Position numbers and translations under genes: made by a program
Notes under the pieces: model-generated
What the model was told of the DNA's origin: nothing
The model's input: the letters and a program-made list of their open reading frames with translations, nothing else
The model's database searches: none
Assembly (NCBI RefSeq): GCF_001037495.1
Contig: NZ_KQ089822.1
Location: 3,677,938 to 3,741,937 of the forward strand
Direction of reading: 5' to 3'
DNA from: Citrobacter sp. MGH106
GTDB lineage: Bacteria; Pseudomonadota; Gammaproteobacteria; Enterobacterales; Enterobacteriaceae
DNA length: 64,000 nt
Shown: positions 22,119 through 34,250 of the stretch, piece by piece
Position numbering within the stretch: position 1 is the first letter of the stretch
How the letters are laid out: each line of letters starts with the position of its first letter

Positions 22119-23621
22119 ATGACGATTTTTAATAACTATGAAGTGTGGTTTGTGATTGGTAGCCAGCATCTGTATGGGCCAGAAACTCTGCGTCAGGTAA
22201 CCCAACATGCCGAGCACGTCGTAAACGCGCTGAATACCGAAGCAAAACTGCCCTGCAAACTGGTTTTAAAACCGTTGGGAACTTCACCTGACGAGATCAC
22301 CGCAATTTGTCGTGATGCCAGCTATGACGATCGTTGCGCTGGGATGGTGGTCTGGCTGCACACCTTCTCTCCGGCCAAAATGTGGATCAACGGCCTGACG
22401 ATCCTTAACAAGCCGCTGCTGCAGTTTCACACCCAGTTCAACGCTGCCCTACCGTGGGATAGCATTGATATGGACTTTATGAATCTGAACCAGACTGCGC
22501 ACGGTGGTCGTGAGTTCGGCTTTATCGGCGCGCGAATGCGTCAACAGCATGCCGTCGTCACCGGTCACTGGCAGGACAAGCAGGCGCACGAGCGTATCGG
22601 TTCATGGATGCGCCAGGCTGTATCCAAACAGGATACCCGCCACCTGAAAGTGTGCCGCTTTGGCGACAACATGCGTGAAGTGGCTGTCACCGACGGTGAC
22701 AAAGTTGCCGCCCAGATTAAATTTGGTTTCTCCGTTAACACCTGGGCTGTTGGCGATCTGGTTCAGGTGGTAAACGCTATTAGCGACGGCGATATTAATG
22801 CGCTGATCGACGAGTACGAAAGCAGCTACACCATGACACCAGCAACGCAGATCCACGGCGAAAAGCGTCAGAATGTGCTGGAAGCAGCTCGTATTGAACT
22901 GGGGATGAAGCGCTTTCTGGAACAGGGTGGGTTCCACGCCTTTACCACCACATTTGAAGATTTGCACGGCCTGAAGCAACTCCCGGGTCTGGCCGTACAA
23001 CGTCTGATGCAGCAAGGCTACGGCTTTGCGGGCGAAGGCGACTGGAAAACAGCCGCTCTGCTTCGCATCATGAAGGTGATGTCAACCGGTCTGCAGGGCG
23101 GCACCTCATTTATGGAGGATTACACCTACCACTTTGAGAAGGGTAACGATCTGGTGCTCGGCTCGCACATGCTGGAAGTCTGTCCGTCTATCGCGGTGGA
23201 AGAGAAACCGATCCTCGACGTACAGCATCTTGGCATCGGTGGTAAAGACGATCCTGCCCGCTTGATCTTCAACACCAAAACCGGCCCGGCAGTGGTTGCC
23301 AGCCTGATCGATCTCGGCGATCGCTTTCGTCTGCTGGTTAACTGCATCGACACGGTACAAACCCCGCACGACCTGCCGAAACTACCGGTGGCTAACGCAT
23401 TATGGAAAGCCCAGCCGGATCTCCCCACCGCATCAGAGGCCTGGATCCTTGCTGGTGGCGCGCACCATACCGTCTTCAGTCACGCGCTGGATCTGAACGA
23501 CATGCGTCAGTTTGCTGAAATGCACGATATCGAGATCACCGTGATCGACAACGATACACGCCTGCCGGCCTTCAAGGACGCGCTGCGCTGGAATGAGGTG
23601 TATTACGGTTTGAAACGTTAA
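22119..23621 (+). CDS. araA: L-arabinose isomerase
   Basis: AraA interconverts L-arabinose and L-ribulose, using Mn2+. It has 500 residues as in E. coli; the conserved stretches include [19 protein letters not shown] at the N-terminus, the substrate/metal segments with E306 and E333 ([16 protein letters not shown] for the latter) and [11 protein letters not shown] with a metal-binding histidine. Middle gene of araBAD; the araD start follows after 11 bases. Confidence 0.98.
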   Translation: MTIFNNYEVWFVIGSQHLYGPETLRQVTQHAEHVVNALNTEAKLPCKLVLKPLGTSPDEITAICRDASYDDRCAGMVVWLHTFSPAKMWINGLTILNKPLLQFHTQFNAALPWDSIDMDFMNLNQTAHGGREFGFIGARMRQQHAVVTGHWQDKQAHERIGSWMRQAVSKQDTRHLKVCRFGDNMREVAVTDGDKVAAQIKFGFSVNTWAVGDLVQVVNAISDGDINALIDEYESSYTMTPATQIHGEKRQNVLEAARIELGMKRFLEQGGFHAFTTTFEDLHGLKQLPGLAVQRLMQQGYGFAGEGDWKTAALLRIMKVMSTGLQGGTSFMEDYTYHFEKGNDLVLGSHMLEVCPSIAVEEKPILDVQHLGIGGKDDPARLIFNTKTGPAVVASLIDLGDRFRLLVNCIDTVQTPHDLPKLPVANALWKAQPDLPTASEAWILAGGAHHTVFSHALDLNDMRQFAEMHDIEITVIDNDTRLPAFKDALRWNEVYYGLKR

Positions 23622-23632
23622 GGGTGATAAAC

Positions 23633-24328
23633 ATGTTAGATGATCTCAAACGTCAGGTACTGGAAGCGAACCTGGCGCTACCGAAGCACAACCTGGTTAC
23701 CCTGACCTGGGGAAACGTTAGTGCCGTGGACCGCGAGCGCGGCGTATTTGTAATAAAACCTTCCGGTGTCGATTACAGTGTTATGACCGCTGATGATATG
23801 GTCGTCATCAGTATTGCAACGGGTGAAGTGGTAGAAGGAGAGAAAAAACCGTCTTCCGATACCCCAACCCACCGTTTGCTGTATCAGGCGTTTCCGACCA
23901 TTGGCGGCATTGTCCACACCCATTCGCGTCACGCGACCATCTGGGCACAGGCAGGTCAGTCGATTCCGGCAACAGGCACAACACATGCGGACTACTTCTA
24001 CGGGGCTATTCCCTGCACGCGTCAAATGACCGACGCCGAAATCAACGGGGAATATGAGTGGGAAACCGGTAATGTGATCGTTGAAACCTTCGAGAAGCAA
24101 GGCATTGACGCAGCGCAAATGCCGGGGGTGCTGGTGCACTCTCACGGCCCGTTTGCCTGGGGTAAAAATGCCGAAGACGCCGTACACAACGCGATTGTGC
24201 TGGAGGAAGTCGCCTATATGGGGATTTTCTGCCGCCAGCTCGCGCCACAACTGCCGAATATGCAGCAAACCCTGCTGGACAAACACTATCTGCGTAAACA
24301 CGGTGCCAAGGCCTATTACGGACAGTAG
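23633..24328 (+). CDS. araD: L-ribulose-5-phosphate 4-epimerase
   Basis: AraD epimerises L-ribulose-5-phosphate to D-xylulose-5-phosphate, which enters the pentose phosphate pathway. The 231-residue class II aldolase-fold protein has the substrate loop [11 protein letters not shown], zinc ligands in [14 protein letters not shown] (His95, His97) and in [12 protein letters not shown] (His171), and the catalytic region near the C-terminus. ATG 23633 matches MLDDLKRQ; an in-frame GTG at 23624 adds only three residues. Last gene of araBAD, followed by a terminator that also carries the polB promoter. Confidence 0.98.
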   Translation: MLDDLKRQVLEANLALPKHNLVTLTWGNVSAVDRERGVFVIKPSGVDYSVMTADDMVVISIATGEVVEGEKKPSSDTPTHRLLYQAFPTIGGIVHTHSRHATIWAQAGQSIPATGTTHADYFYGAIPCTRQMTDAEINGEYEWETGNVIVETFEKQGIDAAQMPGVLVHSHGPFAWGKNAEDAVHNAIVLEEVAYMGIFCRQLAPQLPNMQQTLLDKHYLRKHGAKAYYGQ

Positions 24329-24369
24329 CGAATTACTCAAGCAGTGCAGCGCGCTCTGGCGGCATACAA

Positions 24370-24385
24370 CTGTATAAAACCACAG
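24370..24385. promoter_or_regulatory. LexA box of polB
   Basis: CTGTATAAAACCACAG fits the SOS box consensus CTG-N10-CAG and matches the polB (dinA) operator known in E. coli. It covers the -35 region of the polB promoter whose -10 is TATAAT at 24406-24411. Confidence 0.92.
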
Positions 24386-24397
24386 CAAACTCCTCAG

Positions 24398-24426
24398 AAC
24401 CAGGCTATAATCATGCCTGGTTTTTT
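24398..24426 (+). terminator. araBAD terminator overlapping polB promoter
   Basis: AACCAGGC (24398-24405) pairs with GCCTGGTT (24415-24422) and is followed by T tract to 24426, a rho-independent terminator 70 bases past araD. The loop contains a perfect TATAAT (24406-24411), which is well placed as the -10 of the SOS-controlled polB promoter. Transcripts starting there would not contain the left arm, so would escape the terminator. Confidence 0.88.
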
Positions 24427-24440
24427 GATGGATACACAGC

Positions 24441-26792
24441 GTGGCGCAGGCAGGTTTTATTTTAACCCGACACTGGCGGGATACCTCGCAGGGGACAGAG
24501 GTTTCATTCTGGCTGGCAACAGACGATGGGCCACTGCTTGTCACGCTTGCGCCTCAAGAGTCGGTCGCCTTTATCCCCACAAGTCAGGTTTCCCGAGTCA
24601 CCTCATTATTAAGTAGTGAAAACGGCTATCGCCTGACGCCGCTCAATTTGCAAGATTTTCACCGACAACCTGTTTCTGGCCTGTATTGCCGTTCACATCG
24701 TCAGCTTATGCGTCTGGAAAAACTGCTGCGAGAAAACGCAGTGACGGTGTACGAGGCAGACGTGCGCCCACCAGAGCGTTATCTGATGGAACGCTTTGTC
24801 ACGTCCCCCGTTTGGGTCGAAGGCGACAGACGCGGCAACACGCTTGTAAATGCCCGCCTGAAGCCGAATCCAGACTACCGTCCCCCTCTGAAATGGGTAT
24901 CACTGGATATCGAAACGACACGACACGGTGAACTGTACTGCATTGGCCTTGAAGGCTGCGGACAACGCATTGTGTATATGCTCGGCCCGGCAAATGGTGA
25001 TGCCTCACAGCTTGATTTTGCACTTGAGTACGTGGCAAGTCGTCCTCAGTTGCTGGAAAAACTCAACGACTGGATAGCACGTCACGATCCTGATGTGATT
25101 ATCGGCTGGAACGTGGTGCAGTTCGATTTACGCGTCTTGCAAAATCATGCCGAACGTTATCGTATTCCACTGCGTTTTGGCCGCGATAACAGCGAGCTGG
25201 AGTGGCGCGAGCATGGTTTCAAAAATGGCGTTTTCTTCGCCCAGGCTAAAGGCCGTCTGATTATTGACGGCATTGAAGCGCTTAAATCAGCATTCTGGAA
25301 TTTCTCATCGTTTTCACTGGAGACGGTTTCGCAAGAGCTGCTGGGAGAAGGGAAATCTATTGATAACCCGTGGGATCGAATGGACGAAATTGACCGCCGA
25401 TTCGCTAACGATAAGCCTGCGCTTGCCACATACAACCTTAAAGACTGCGAACTGGTCACGCGCATTTTTCATAAAACTGAAATCATGCCATTTCTGCTGG
25501 AACGCTCGACGGTCAACGGCCTGCCTGTCGACCGGCACGGTGGTTCCGTTGCCGCCTTCGGCCATCTCTATTTACCGCGCATGCACCGCGCCGGCTACGT
25601 GGCACCGAATCTGGGGGAAGTCCCTCCTCACGCCAGCCCCGGCGGCTACGTGATGGATTCGCGCCCGGGTTTGTACGATTCCGTGCTGGTACTGGACTAT
25701 AAAAGCCTGTATCCCTCAATCATTCGGACTTTTTTAATCGACCCGGTGGGGTTAATTGAAGGTATGGCGCATCCTGACCCGGTACACAGTACCGAAGGTT
25801 TTCTTGATGCCTGGTTCTCGCGCGAAAAACACTGCCTCCCGGAGATCGTTACCCAGATCTGGCACGGACGCGATGAGGCTAAACGCCGCGGTAATAAGCC
25901 GCTTTCTCAGGCGCTGAAAATCATCATGAACGCGTTTTACGGCGTGCTTGGAACAACCGCCTGTCGTTTTTTTGATCCACGGCTGGCTTCATCAATTACC
26001 ATGCGCGGCCATGCGATCATGCGCCAGACCAAAGCACTGATTGAAGCTCAGGGATACGACGTCATCTATGGCGATACCGACTCAACCTTTGTCTGGCTCA
26101 AAGGCGCACACTCAGAAGAGGAGGCCGGAAAGATTGGCCAGCAATTGGTGAATCACGTCAATACCTGGTGGGCACAATCGCTGCAACAACAGAATTTGAC
26201 CAGCGCCCTGGAACTGGAGTTTGAAACCCACTTCTGCCGTTTTCTGATGCCGACGATTCGCGGTGCGGATACGGGCAGCAAGAAACGCTACGCCGGACTC
26301 ATTCAGGATGGAGACCAACAGCGTATGGTCTTCAAAGGGCTGGAAACAGTGCGCACCGACTGGACGCCGCTGGCGCAGCAGTTTCAGCAAACGCTGTATC
26401 TGCGTATTTTTCGTAACGAGCCCTATCAGGAGTTTATCCGCGAAACCATTGATAAACTGATGGCGGGAGAGCTTGATGACCAACTGGTTTACCGCAAGCG
26501 CCTGCGTCGCCCGTTGAACGAATACCAACGTAATGTGCCGCCACACGTGCGTGCCGCACGGCTTGCTGACGAACAAAACGTAAAGCTGGGCCGCCCTCCG
26601 CAGTATCAAAACCGCGGTACCATCAAATATGTCTGGACGATAAACGGCCCGGAACCGGTGGATTATCAATTATCTGCGCTGGATTACGAACATTATCTTA
26701 CGCGCCAGCTACAGCCTGTTGCGGAGGGAATTCTTCCCTTTATTGATGATAACTTTGCTACACTACTCACAGGGCAACTGGGGTTATTTTGA
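24441..26792 (+). CDS. polB: DNA polymerase II
   Basis: Pol II is a family B polymerase with 3'-5' proofreading, induced in the SOS response and used in replication restart and lesion bypass. The 783-residue protein starts at GTG 24441 ([12 protein letters not shown]). Visible motifs: Exo [12 protein letters not shown] around residue 155, Exo [12 protein letters not shown], Exo [13 protein letters not shown], Pol [15 protein letters not shown], Pol [13 protein letters not shown] and Pol [13 protein letters not shown] with the catalytic aspartates. Controlled by the upstream LexA box. Confidence 0.98.
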   Translation: MAQAGFILTRHWRDTSQGTEVSFWLATDDGPLLVTLAPQESVAFIPTSQVSRVTSLLSSENGYRLTPLNLQDFHRQPVSGLYCRSHRQLMRLEKLLRENAVTVYEADVRPPERYLMERFVTSPVWVEGDRRGNTLVNARLKPNPDYRPPLKWVSLDIETTRHGELYCIGLEGCGQRIVYMLGPANGDASQLDFALEYVASRPQLLEKLNDWIARHDPDVIIGWNVVQFDLRVLQNHAERYRIPLRFGRDNSELEWREHGFKNGVFFAQAKGRLIIDGIEALKSAFWNFSSFSLETVSQELLGEGKSIDNPWDRMDEIDRRFANDKPALATYNLKDCELVTRIFHKTEIMPFLLERSTVNGLPVDRHGGSVAAFGHLYLPRMHRAGYVAPNLGEVPPHASPGGYVMDSRPGLYDSVLVLDYKSLYPSIIRTFLIDPVGLIEGMAHPDPVHSTEGFLDAWFSREKHCLPEIVTQIWHGRDEAKRRGNKPLSQALKIIMNAFYGVLGTTACRFFDPRLASSITMRGHAIMRQTKALIEAQGYDVIYGDTDSTFVWLKGAHSEEEAGKIGQQLVNHVNTWWAQSLQQQNLTSALELEFETHFCRFLMPTIRGADTGSKKRYAGLIQDGDQQRMVFKGLETVRTDWTPLAQQFQQTLYLRIFRNEPYQEFIRETIDKLMAGELDDQLVYRKRLRRPLNEYQRNVPPHVRAARLADEQNVKLGRPPQYQNRGTIKYVWTINGPEPVDYQLSALDYEHYLTRQLQPVAEGILPFIDDNFATLLTGQLGLF

Positions 26793-26968
26793 CGCGTGAC
26801 GAATGCGTCGCCATCCAGTACCATAGCGCCCTTTCCATTCCTGGACCCATTTAACATCACTACCACTGATTTATTAGCCTGGTAGCGGTGTCGTATGCTC
26901 TCAAAAACTCGGGGTGCCCGAATAATGACGAGTATTGCCTGCAATTAAAGATATAGAGCCGAACACAT

Positions 26969-29875
26969 ATGCCTTTTACACTTGGTCAACGCTGGATCAG
27001 CGATACAGAAAGCGAATTGGGACTTGGTACTGTTGTCGCCATGGATGCGCGAACCGTCACATTACTTTTCTCATCAACGGGTGAAAACCGTCTGTACTCG
27101 CGCAGTGATTCCCCCGTGACCCGGGTGATGTTCAATCCTGGCGATACGATAACAAGCCATGAAGGTTGGCAGCTGCATGTCGATGAAGTAAAAGAAGAAA
27201 ACGGCCTGCTTGCTTATATCGGGACCCGCCTTGATACCGAAGAAACCGGTGTGATGCTGCGTGAAGTACTACTCGACAGCAAACTGGTATTCAGTAAACC
27301 GCAGGATCGCCTGTTTGCTGGTCAAATCGACCGTATGGACCGCTTTGCTCTGCGCTACCGTGCGCGTAAATTTCAGAGCGAGCAGTACCGTATGCCGTGG
27401 AGTGGTTTGCGCGGTCAACGCACCAGCCTGATCCCTCATCAGCTCAATATTGCCCATGATGTCGGTCGTCGCCATGCCCCCCGTGTTCTGCTGGCAGACG
27501 AAGTTGGCTTAGGAAAAACAATTGAAGCCGGGATGATCCTGCATCAACAGTTGCTGTCTGGCGCCGCAGAGCGTGTGCTGATCATCGTCCCTGAGACGTT
27601 ACAGCATCAGTGGCTGGTCGAAATGTTGCGCCGTTTCAACCTGCGCTTTGCGCTGTTTGATGATGAGCGCTATGCCGAAGCGCAGCATGACGCCTACAAC
27701 CCGTTTGAAACCGAACAACTGATCATCTGCTCGCTGGACTTTGCCCGTCGCAATAAGCAACGTCTGGAACATCTGTGCGACGCCGAGTGGGATCTGCTGG
27801 TGGTCGATGAAGCTCATCACCTGGTGTGGAGCGAAGATGCGCCAAGCCGTGAATATATGGCGATTGAACAGCTGGCTGAGCGCGTACCGGGGATCCTGCT
27901 GCTGACCGCAACGCCGGAACAGCTGGGCATGGAAAGCCACTTTGCACGTTTGCGCCTGTTGGATCCAAGTCGTTTCCACGATTTCGAGCAGTTCGTTGAA
28001 GAGCAAAAAAATTACCGTCCGGTTGCCGATGCCGTCGCTATGCTGCTGGCAGGCAAGAAGCTGAGCAACGATGAGCTAAACATGCTGGGTGAGATGATTG
28101 GCGAGCAGGACATTGAGCCATTGTTGCAAGCTGCGAACAGCGATAGTGACGACGCCCAGAGTGCACGTCAGGAGCTGGTTTCGATGCTGATGGACAGACA
28201 TGGCACCAGCCGCGTACTGTTCCGTAACACTCGTAACGGCGTGAAAGGCTTCCCGAAACGCGAGCTGCATACCATCAAGCTGCCGCTGCCAACCCAATAC
28301 CAGACCGCAATTAAAGTCTCCGGCATTATGGGTGCGCGCAAGAGCGCGGAAGATCGCGCACGCGACATGCTCTACCCGGAACAGATTTACCAGGAATTCG
28401 AAGGCGATACCGGTACCTGGTGGAATTTTGATCCGCGCGTTGAGTGGCTGATGGGCTACCTGACCAGCCATCGCTCGCAGAAAGTGCTGGTTATCTGTGC
28501 GAAAGCGACCACCGCGTTGCAGTTGGAACAGGTGCTGCGTGAGCGCGAAGGCATTCGCGCCGCCGTGTTCCATGAAGGTATGTCGATCATTGAACGTGAC
28601 CGTGCCGCCGCCTGGTTTAGCGAAGAAGACAGCGGCGCACAGGTGATGCTGTGCTCTGAAATCGGCTCTGAAGGCCGTAACTTCCAGTTTGCCAGCAATC
28701 TGGTGATGTTTGATCTGCCGTTTAACCCGGATCTGCTGGAACAGCGTATCGGCCGTCTGGACCGTATTGGTCAGGCGCATGATATTCAGATCCACGTCCC
28801 CTTCCTGGAAAAAACCGCGCAGTCTGTGCTGGTGCGCTGGTACCACGAAGGTCTGGATGCGTTCGAACACACCTGCCCGACCGGACGTACCATCTATGAT
28901 ACTGTCTACAATAATCTGATTGGTTATCTGGCAGAACCGGAAAACAACGAGGGATTTGATGACCTGATCAAAACCTGCCGCGAACAGCACGACGCACTGA
29001 AAGCGCAACTGGAGCAAGGGCGTGACCGTCTGCTGGAAATTCACTCCAATGGCGGCGAAAAAGCACTGGCGCTGACCGAAAGTATTGAAGAGCAGGACGA
29101 TGACACCAGCCTGATCGCGTTCGCCATGAACCTGTTTGATATCGTCGGTATTAATCAGGATGACCGTGGTGATAACTTAATTGTCCTGACGCCATCCGAC
29201 CATATGCTGGTTCCTGACTTTCCGGGACTGCCGGAAGATGGCTGTACCATTACGTTTGAGCGTGATGTGGCGCTGTCGCGTGAAGATGCCCAATTTATTA
29301 CCTGGGAACACCCGCTGATCCGCAACGGTCTGGATCTGATCCTTTCCGGAGACACCGGTAGCAGCACCATTTCCCTTTTGAAGAACAAAGCATTACCAGT
29401 AGGCACACTGCTTGTTGAACTGATCTACGTCGTTGAAGCGCAAGCGCCGAAACAGCTACAGTTAAACCGCTTCCTGCCGCCAACACCGGTACGCATGTTG
29501 CTGGATAAAAATGGTAATAACCTCGCCGCGCAGGTTGAGTTTGAAACCTTTAACCGTCAGCTCAGTGCCGTTAACCGCCACACCGGAAGCAAACTGGTCA
29601 ACGCCGTGCAACAGGATGTCCACGCGATTTTGCAGTTGGGCGAAGCACAGGTTGAGAAGTCTGCCCGGGCATTGATCGACGCCGCGCGCAAAGAAGCGGA
29701 CGAGAAGCTGACTGCGGAGCTGTCGCGCCTGGAAGCACTACGCGCTGTTAACCCAAACATCCGTGATGACGAACTTGCTGCAATCGAAAGCAACCGTCAA
29801 CAGGTGATGGATAGCCTGGATCAGGCGGGCTGGCGCCTGGATGCCTTGCGCCTGATCGTCGTGACGCACCAGTAA
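26969..29875 (+). CDS. rapA: RNA polymerase-associated ATPase RapA
   Basis: RapA (HepA) is a Swi2/Snf2-family ATPase that binds RNA polymerase and promotes its recycling after termination. It has 968 residues: an N-terminal pair of Tudor-like domains (~1-107), then the helicase core with Walker [13 protein letters not shown] around residue 175, DEAH box [10 protein letters not shown], motif [12 protein letters not shown], and the second RecA lobe with [15 protein letters not shown] and [11 protein letters not shown], followed by C-terminal domains. Same length as E. coli RapA. Eleven bases separate it from rluA. Confidence 0.98.
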   Translation: MPFTLGQRWISDTESELGLGTVVAMDARTVTLLFSSTGENRLYSRSDSPVTRVMFNPGDTITSHEGWQLHVDEVKEENGLLAYIGTRLDTEETGVMLREVLLDSKLVFSKPQDRLFAGQIDRMDRFALRYRARKFQSEQYRMPWSGLRGQRTSLIPHQLNIAHDVGRRHAPRVLLADEVGLGKTIEAGMILHQQLLSGAAERVLIIVPETLQHQWLVEMLRRFNLRFALFDDERYAEAQHDAYNPFETEQLIICSLDFARRNKQRLEHLCDAEWDLLVVDEAHHLVWSEDAPSREYMAIEQLAERVPGILLLTATPEQLGMESHFARLRLLDPSRFHDFEQFVEEQKNYRPVADAVAMLLAGKKLSNDELNMLGEMIGEQDIEPLLQAANSDSDDAQSARQELVSMLMDRHGTSRVLFRNTRNGVKGFPKRELHTIKLPLPTQYQTAIKVSGIMGARKSAEDRARDMLYPEQIYQEFEGDTGTWWNFDPRVEWLMGYLTSHRSQKVLVICAKATTALQLEQVLREREGIRAAVFHEGMSIIERDRAAAWFSEEDSGAQVMLCSEIGSEGRNFQFASNLVMFDLPFNPDLLEQRIGRLDRIGQAHDIQIHVPFLEKTAQSVLVRWYHEGLDAFEHTCPTGRTIYDTVYNNLIGYLAEPENNEGFDDLIKTCREQHDALKAQLEQGRDRLLEIHSNGGEKALALTESIEEQDDDTSLIAFAMNLFDIVGINQDDRGDNLIVLTPSDHMLVPDFPGLPEDGCTITFERDVALSREDAQFITWEHPLIRNGLDLILSGDTGSSTISLLKNKALPVGTLLVELIYVVEAQAPKQLQLNRFLPPTPVRMLLDKNGNNLAAQVEFETFNRQLSAVNRHTGSKLVNAVQQDVHAILQLGEAQVEKSARALIDAARKEADEKLTAELSRLEALRAVNPNIRDDELAAIESNRQQVMDSLDQAGWRLDALRLIVVTHQ

Positions 29876-29886
29876 CGGAGCCATAC

Positions 29887-30546
29887 ATGGGGATGGAAAA
29901 CTACAATCCGCCGCAGGAACCCTGGTTGGTTATCCTGTATCAGGATGAACACATTATGGTGGTCAACAAACCGAGCGGTTTGTTGTCCGTGCCGGGTCGT
30001 CTTGAAGAGCACAAAGACAGCGTGATGACACGTGTTCAGCGCGACTATCCACAGGCTGAATCCGTACATCGTCTGGATATGGCAACCAGCGGTGTGATTG
30101 TAGTGGCGCTGACCAAAGCGGCAGAGCGCGAGCTAAAACGTCAGTTTCGCGAGCGCGAACCGAAGAAGCAATATGTCGCGCGCGTCTGGGGACATCCCTC
30201 ACCTGCCGAGGGACTGGTTGATTTACCACTGATTTGTGACTGGCCGAACCGACCAAAGCAGAAAGTGTGTTATGAAACCGGCAAATCCGCGCAGACCGAG
30301 TATGAAGTCGTGGAGTTTGCTGCGGATAATACCGCCCGGGTGGTGCTCAAACCTATTACCGGGCGTTCCCATCAGCTTCGCGTACATATGCAGGCGTTAG
30401 GGCATCCGATTCTGGGCGATCGCTTCTATGCCCCGCCGGAAGCCCTGGCGATGGCACCACGCTTGCTACTGCATGCGGAGATGCTAACCATCACCCACCC
30501 CGCCTACGGCAACAGTATGACGTTTAAAGTCCCGGCAGATTTTTAA
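29887..30546 (+). CDS. rluA: Dual-specificity rRNA/tRNA pseudouridine synthase RluA
   Basis: RluA makes pseudouridine at U746 of 23S rRNA and U32 of several tRNAs. The 219-residue catalytic domain contains the motif ESVHRLDMATSGVIV with the nucleophilic Asp64, the motif II NKPSGLLSVPGR and the C-terminal RSHQLRVHMQALGHPILGD. No S4 domain, as usual for RluA. Immediately follows rapA, probably co-transcribed, and is followed by a REP pair. Confidence 0.97.
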   Translation: MGMENYNPPQEPWLVILYQDEHIMVVNKPSGLLSVPGRLEEHKDSVMTRVQRDYPQAESVHRLDMATSGVIVVALTKAAERELKRQFREREPKKQYVARVWGHPSPAEGLVDLPLICDWPNRPKQKVCYETGKSAQTEYEVVEFAADNTARVVLKPITGRSHQLRVHMQALGHPILGDRFYAPPEALAMAPRLLLHAEMLTITHPAYGNSMTFKVPADF

Positions 30547-30564
30547 ATCTCAAAGCCAATTTAT

Positions 30565-30635
30565 GCCGGAGGCGCTTCGCTTATCCGGCCTACATTCATA
30601 ACGTAGGCCGGATAAGGCGCCAGCCGCCATCCGAC
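30565..30635. repeat. BIME (two REP units) between rluA and djlA
   Basis: Two opposed REP sequences: GCCGGAGGCGCTTCGCTTATC...CTAC at 30565-30592 and GTAGGCCGGATAAGGCGC...CGAC at 30603-30635. Located between the convergent rluA and djlA stops. Confidence 0.9.
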
Positions 30636-30642
30636 AAAGCAA

Positions 30643-31455
30643 TCACTTGAACCCTTTTTGATCCTTAATCAACTCGTAAGCTTTTTGGATTTCCTGCGCT
30701 TTCTGTTTCGCCATTTCCATCATCTCCGGCGGCAACCCTTTCGCAACCAGTTTATCAGGATGGTGCTCACTCATCAGTTTGCGATAGGCTCGCTTAATGG
30801 TCGTCGCATCATCGGTTGCTTTAACGCCAAGCACGTTACAGGCATCTTCCAGCGTAGGTCCTCGTTGCGCCTGCTGCCAGCCGCCACCAGACTGCTGCTG
30901 ATATCCTCCACCAAACTGCGCGCCCCCCTGCATCATGCGCAGGAACTGATCAAATTGCGTACGCGAGATCCCCAGTTCTTCTGCAATTACGTACAGCACT
31001 TCGCGTTCGTTAGGATGCAATGACCCATCGGCAAACGCGGCCTGGATCTGAATCTCCAGAAACATGCGGATCAGATCGAAACGGCCAAAACAGACGCTAC
31101 GAAACTGGCGCATCTTTTCACGTAATGGGTAATTATCTGATTTTCCCACCCGGAAGGCATGCTGAGCGGCGGTACGTGAGTCACCGTGCAAATTCATCCG
31201 ATCCATCAGTTGGCTGGCAATATGGATATCTGCTTCCGTGACGCGTCCTTTGGATTTGGTCAGATGTCCCATCACCTCAAAAGTGGTGGCAAAAAACAGT
31301 GCCTGACGTTCACGTTGATTCGCAAACCATGCCATTTTGCGCATGCGAGCTTTGTCGAACATATGGCCAACTAACAGGCCCAAAACCACGCCCCAGAAGC
31401 CGCCGCCCATCATTAAGGCCACGGCTACACCAATAATCTTTCCCCAATACTGCAT
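30643..31455 (-). CDS. djlA: Membrane-anchored DnaJ-like co-chaperone DjlA
   Basis: DjlA is an inner-membrane co-chaperone of DnaK linked to the Rcs envelope stress phosphorelay. The 270 residues contain an N-terminal membrane segment ([27 protein letters not shown], ~residues 7-33) with glycine-rich dimerisation features, a central TerB-like helical domain, a glutamine/glycine-rich linker ([20 protein letters not shown]) and a C-terminal J domain with the HPD tripeptide in [12 protein letters not shown]. Divergent from lptD. Confidence 0.96.
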   Translation of the reverse strand: MQYWGKIIGVAVALMMGGGFWGVVLGLLVGHMFDKARMRKMAWFANQRERQALFFATTFEVMGHLTKSKGRVTEADIHIASQLMDRMNLHGDSRTAAQHAFRVGKSDNYPLREKMRQFRSVCFGRFDLIRMFLEIQIQAAFADGSLHPNEREVLYVIAEELGISRTQFDQFLRMMQGGAQFGGGYQQQSGGGWQQAQRGPTLEDACNVLGVKATDDATTIKRAYRKLMSEHHPDKLVAKGLPPEMMEMAKQKAQEIQKAYELIKDQKGFK

Positions 31456-31710
31456 AGACTCCCCAAATCTTTATGCTGTCAGCCAGGCTATGTCCCACAA
31501 TATAAGGTGCTTTTACCGTTTTACGGCTGCGGTCAATTGTGGGACATCGCCTATAATTTGCATTATCATACCTGTCATTCAATGCCGTGCCTAACACCAC
31601 GGATGCCTAAATGGGCAGGATTAATACTAGCGCAGTGAAGATGAGATAAGTTAGGCTGTGACCGTTTGTCACGCGCGACGCTACTGATGATGGAACAATA
31701 AATACAACGT
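31456..31710. promoter_or_regulatory. Divergent djlA/lptD promoter region
   Basis: A 255-base gap between two divergent starts. It must hold promoters for both djlA and the lptD-surA-pdxA-rsmA-apaGH operon; a sigma-E promoter for lptD is known in E. coli. I could not assign hexamers confidently. No gene is supported here. Confidence 0.5.
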
Positions 31711-34071
31711 ATGAAAAAACGTATTCCCACTCTTCTGGCCACCATGATTGCCAGCGCCCTCTATAGTCAGCAGGGTCTGGCAGCCGATCTCGCCTCACAG
31801 TGCATGTTGGGCGTGCCAAGCTATAACCGTCCTCTGGTGCAGGGCGAGACAAACGAGTTACCCGTTACCATCAATGCCGATCACGCGAAAGGGAATTACC
31901 CGGATGACGCCGTGTTTACCGGCAACGTGGATATCGCCCAGGGTAATAGCCGCCTGCAGGCCGATGAAGTACAGCTTCATCAGAAACAGGCCGAGGGTCT
32001 GCCGGAGCCGGTTCGCACCGTCGATGCTCTGGGTAACGTCCACTATGATGACAACCAGGTCATTCTGAAGGGACCGAAGGGTTGGTCTAACCTGAATACA
32101 AAAGATACCAACATCTGGGAAGGTGACTATCAGATGGTTGGCCGTCAGGGGCGCGGGAAAGCGGACCTGATGAAACAGCGTGGTGAAAACCGCTATACCA
32201 TTCTGGAGAACGGTAGCTTTACCTCCTGTTTGCCGGGATCTAATACCTGGAGCGTTGTCGGTAGCGAAGTGATCCACGACCGCGAAGAACAGGTGGCAGA
32301 AATCTGGAACGCTCGCTTCAAGCTGGGCCCGGTTCCGGTCTTTTACAGCCCTTATTTACAGCTTCCCGTTGGAGATAAGCGACGTTCTGGCTTCCTGATC
32401 CCGAACGCAAAATACTCCACCAATAACTATTTTGAGTTCTACCTTCCGTATTACTGGAATATCGCGCCCAATATGGACGCCACCATCACGCCGCATTATA
32501 TGCACCGTCGTGGCGGTATTATGTGGGAGAACGAATTCCGTTACCTCACTCAGGCGGGTGCGGGCCTGATGGAATTTGACTATCTGAATTCCGACAAAGT
32601 TTACGATGATGAACATCCGAAGGATGACAATTCGCGCCGCTGGCTGTTCTACTGGCAACATGCTGGGGTAATGGACCAGGTGTGGCGTTTCAACGTCGAC
32701 TATACCAAAGTCAGCGATACCAGCTACTTTAATGATTTCGATAATAAATACGGCTCCAGTACCGACGGCTATGCCACGCAAAAATTCAGCGTTGGCTACG
32801 CGGTACAGAACTTTGATGCCACGATATCGACCAAGCAGTTCCAGGTCTTCGACGCCCAAAACAGCAACAGTTACTCTGCGCAACCGCAGTTAGACGTCAA
32901 CTACTATCAGAATGATGTGGGTCCGTTCGATACCCGCATTTATGGTCAGGCGGTGCATTTCGTCAATACCAATGACAATATGCCGGAAGCCACACGAGTT
33001 CACCTTGAGCCAACTATCAATCTGCCGTTATCCAATCAGTGGGGAAGCATCAACACTGAAGCGAAGCTATTGGCAACGCATTATCAGCAAACGAATCTGG
33101 ATACGTACAATAATAATCCGGGCAACGTAAACAAGCTGGACGAATCGGCCAACCGCGTGATGCCGCAGTTTAAAGTTGACGGCAAAATGGTATTTGAGCG
33201 TGACATGGCAATGCTGGCACCGGGTTATACCCAGACGCTGGAGCCGCGCGCGCAGTACCTGTACGTACCGTATCGTGACCAAAGTCATATCTATAACTAT
33301 GACTCCTCACTGCTGCAATCTGACTATAGCGGCCTGTTCCGTGACCGCACTTATGGCGGTCTGGACCGTATTGCTTCCGCCAACCAGGTCACTACCGGTG
33401 TCACATCTCGCGTATATGATGACGCGGCCGTTGAACGTTTTAATATTTCCGTGGGTCAAATCTACTATTTCACGGAGTCTCGCACCGGCGATGACAACAT
33501 TAAATGGGAGAATGACGACAAAACCGGCTCACTGGTATGGGCAGGCGATACCTACTGGCGTATCTCCGATCGCTGGGGTTTACGCAGCGGTATCCAGTAC
33601 GACACCCGTCTGGACAGCGTCGCCACCAGTAGCAGCAGCATCGAATATCGTCGTGACGAAAACCGCATGCTGCAGTTGAATTACCGTTATGCCAGCTCTG
33701 AGTATATTCAGGCTACGCTGCCATCGTACTACTCTACAGCGGAGCAGTATAAAAACGGGATTTCGCAGGTGGGCGCAGTGGCAAGCTTCCCGATTGCCGA
33801 CCGTTGGTCGATTGTCGGTGCTTACTACTTTGATACCAATGTGAACAAAGAAGCGGACTCAATGCTGGGCTTGCAGTACAACTCCTGCTGCTACGCCATC
33901 CGCTTCGGCTACGAACGTAAGCTGAACGGTTGGGATAACACCCAACAACACGCAGTTTATGACAATACGATCGGCTTTAATATCGAACTGCGCGGTCTGA
34001 GCTCTAACTATGGCCTTGGCACCAATCAAATGTTGCGTTCGAACATATTGCCGTACCAAAGCGCTTTATGA
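31711..34071 (+). CDS. lptD: LPS-assembly outer-membrane protein LptD
   Basis: LptD (Imp/OstA) with the LptE plug inserts lipopolysaccharide into the outer leaflet of the outer membrane and is essential. The 786-residue precursor has a signal peptide ([20 protein letters not shown]... cleaved after QGLA, residue 24), a periplasmic OstA-like beta-taco domain to about residue 200, and a C-terminal 26-strand barrel. Four cysteines for the two disulfides are present: near residue 31 (ASQCM), near 173 (TSCLPG) and the pair [10 protein letters not shown] near the C-terminus. First gene of a six-gene operon. Confidence 0.98.
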   Translation: MKKRIPTLLATMIASALYSQQGLAADLASQCMLGVPSYNRPLVQGETNELPVTINADHAKGNYPDDAVFTGNVDIAQGNSRLQADEVQLHQKQAEGLPEPVRTVDALGNVHYDDNQVILKGPKGWSNLNTKDTNIWEGDYQMVGRQGRGKADLMKQRGENRYTILENGSFTSCLPGSNTWSVVGSEVIHDREEQVAEIWNARFKLGPVPVFYSPYLQLPVGDKRRSGFLIPNAKYSTNNYFEFYLPYYWNIAPNMDATITPHYMHRRGGIMWENEFRYLTQAGAGLMEFDYLNSDKVYDDEHPKDDNSRRWLFYWQHAGVMDQVWRFNVDYTKVSDTSYFNDFDNKYGSSTDGYATQKFSVGYAVQNFDATISTKQFQVFDAQNSNSYSAQPQLDVNYYQNDVGPFDTRIYGQAVHFVNTNDNMPEATRVHLEPTINLPLSNQWGSINTEAKLLATHYQQTNLDTYNNNPGNVNKLDESANRVMPQFKVDGKMVFERDMAMLAPGYTQTLEPRAQYLYVPYRDQSHIYNYDSSLLQSDYSGLFRDRTYGGLDRIASANQVTTGVTSRVYDDAAVERFNISVGQIYYFTESRTGDDNIKWENDDKTGSLVWAGDTYWRISDRWGLRSGIQYDTRLDSVATSSSSIEYRRDENRMLQLNYRYASSEYIQATLPSYYSTAEQYKNGISQVGAVASFPIADRWSIVGAYYFDTNVNKEADSMLGLQYNSCCYAIRFGYERKLNGWDNTQQHAVYDNTIGFNIELRGLSSNYGLGTNQMLRSNILPYQSAL

Positions 34072-34082
34072 TCTGACTGATT

Positions 34083-34209
34083 TATACCCAATGGATTTCG
34101 AGCTGCATTGAGGCGGCAACTGAGAGAATCCCCAAGAGCTTACATCAGTAAGTGACTGGGGTGAGTGAAGGCGGCCAACAAAAATGCGGCTTGAAAGACG
34201 AAGGGTATA
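34083..34209. repeat. ERIC (IRU) element between lptD and surA
   Basis: A complete 127-base ERIC, TATACCC... to ...GGGTATA, with the characteristic central palindrome GAATCCCCAAGAGCTTACAT / CAGTAAGTGACTGGGGTGAG. Removing it would leave about 52 bases between lptD and surA, close to my memory of the E. coli spacing, so it looks like an insertion into an operon. Confidence 0.93.
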
Positions 34210-34250
34210 CTACGTAATCCGCATTGCGGTTAATTAATAATGGAAAAAGT

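Noticed and set aside
28076-29044. 322-codon open frame antisense to rapA
   Set aside because: Entirely within rapA, no motif or ribosome site; shadow frame.
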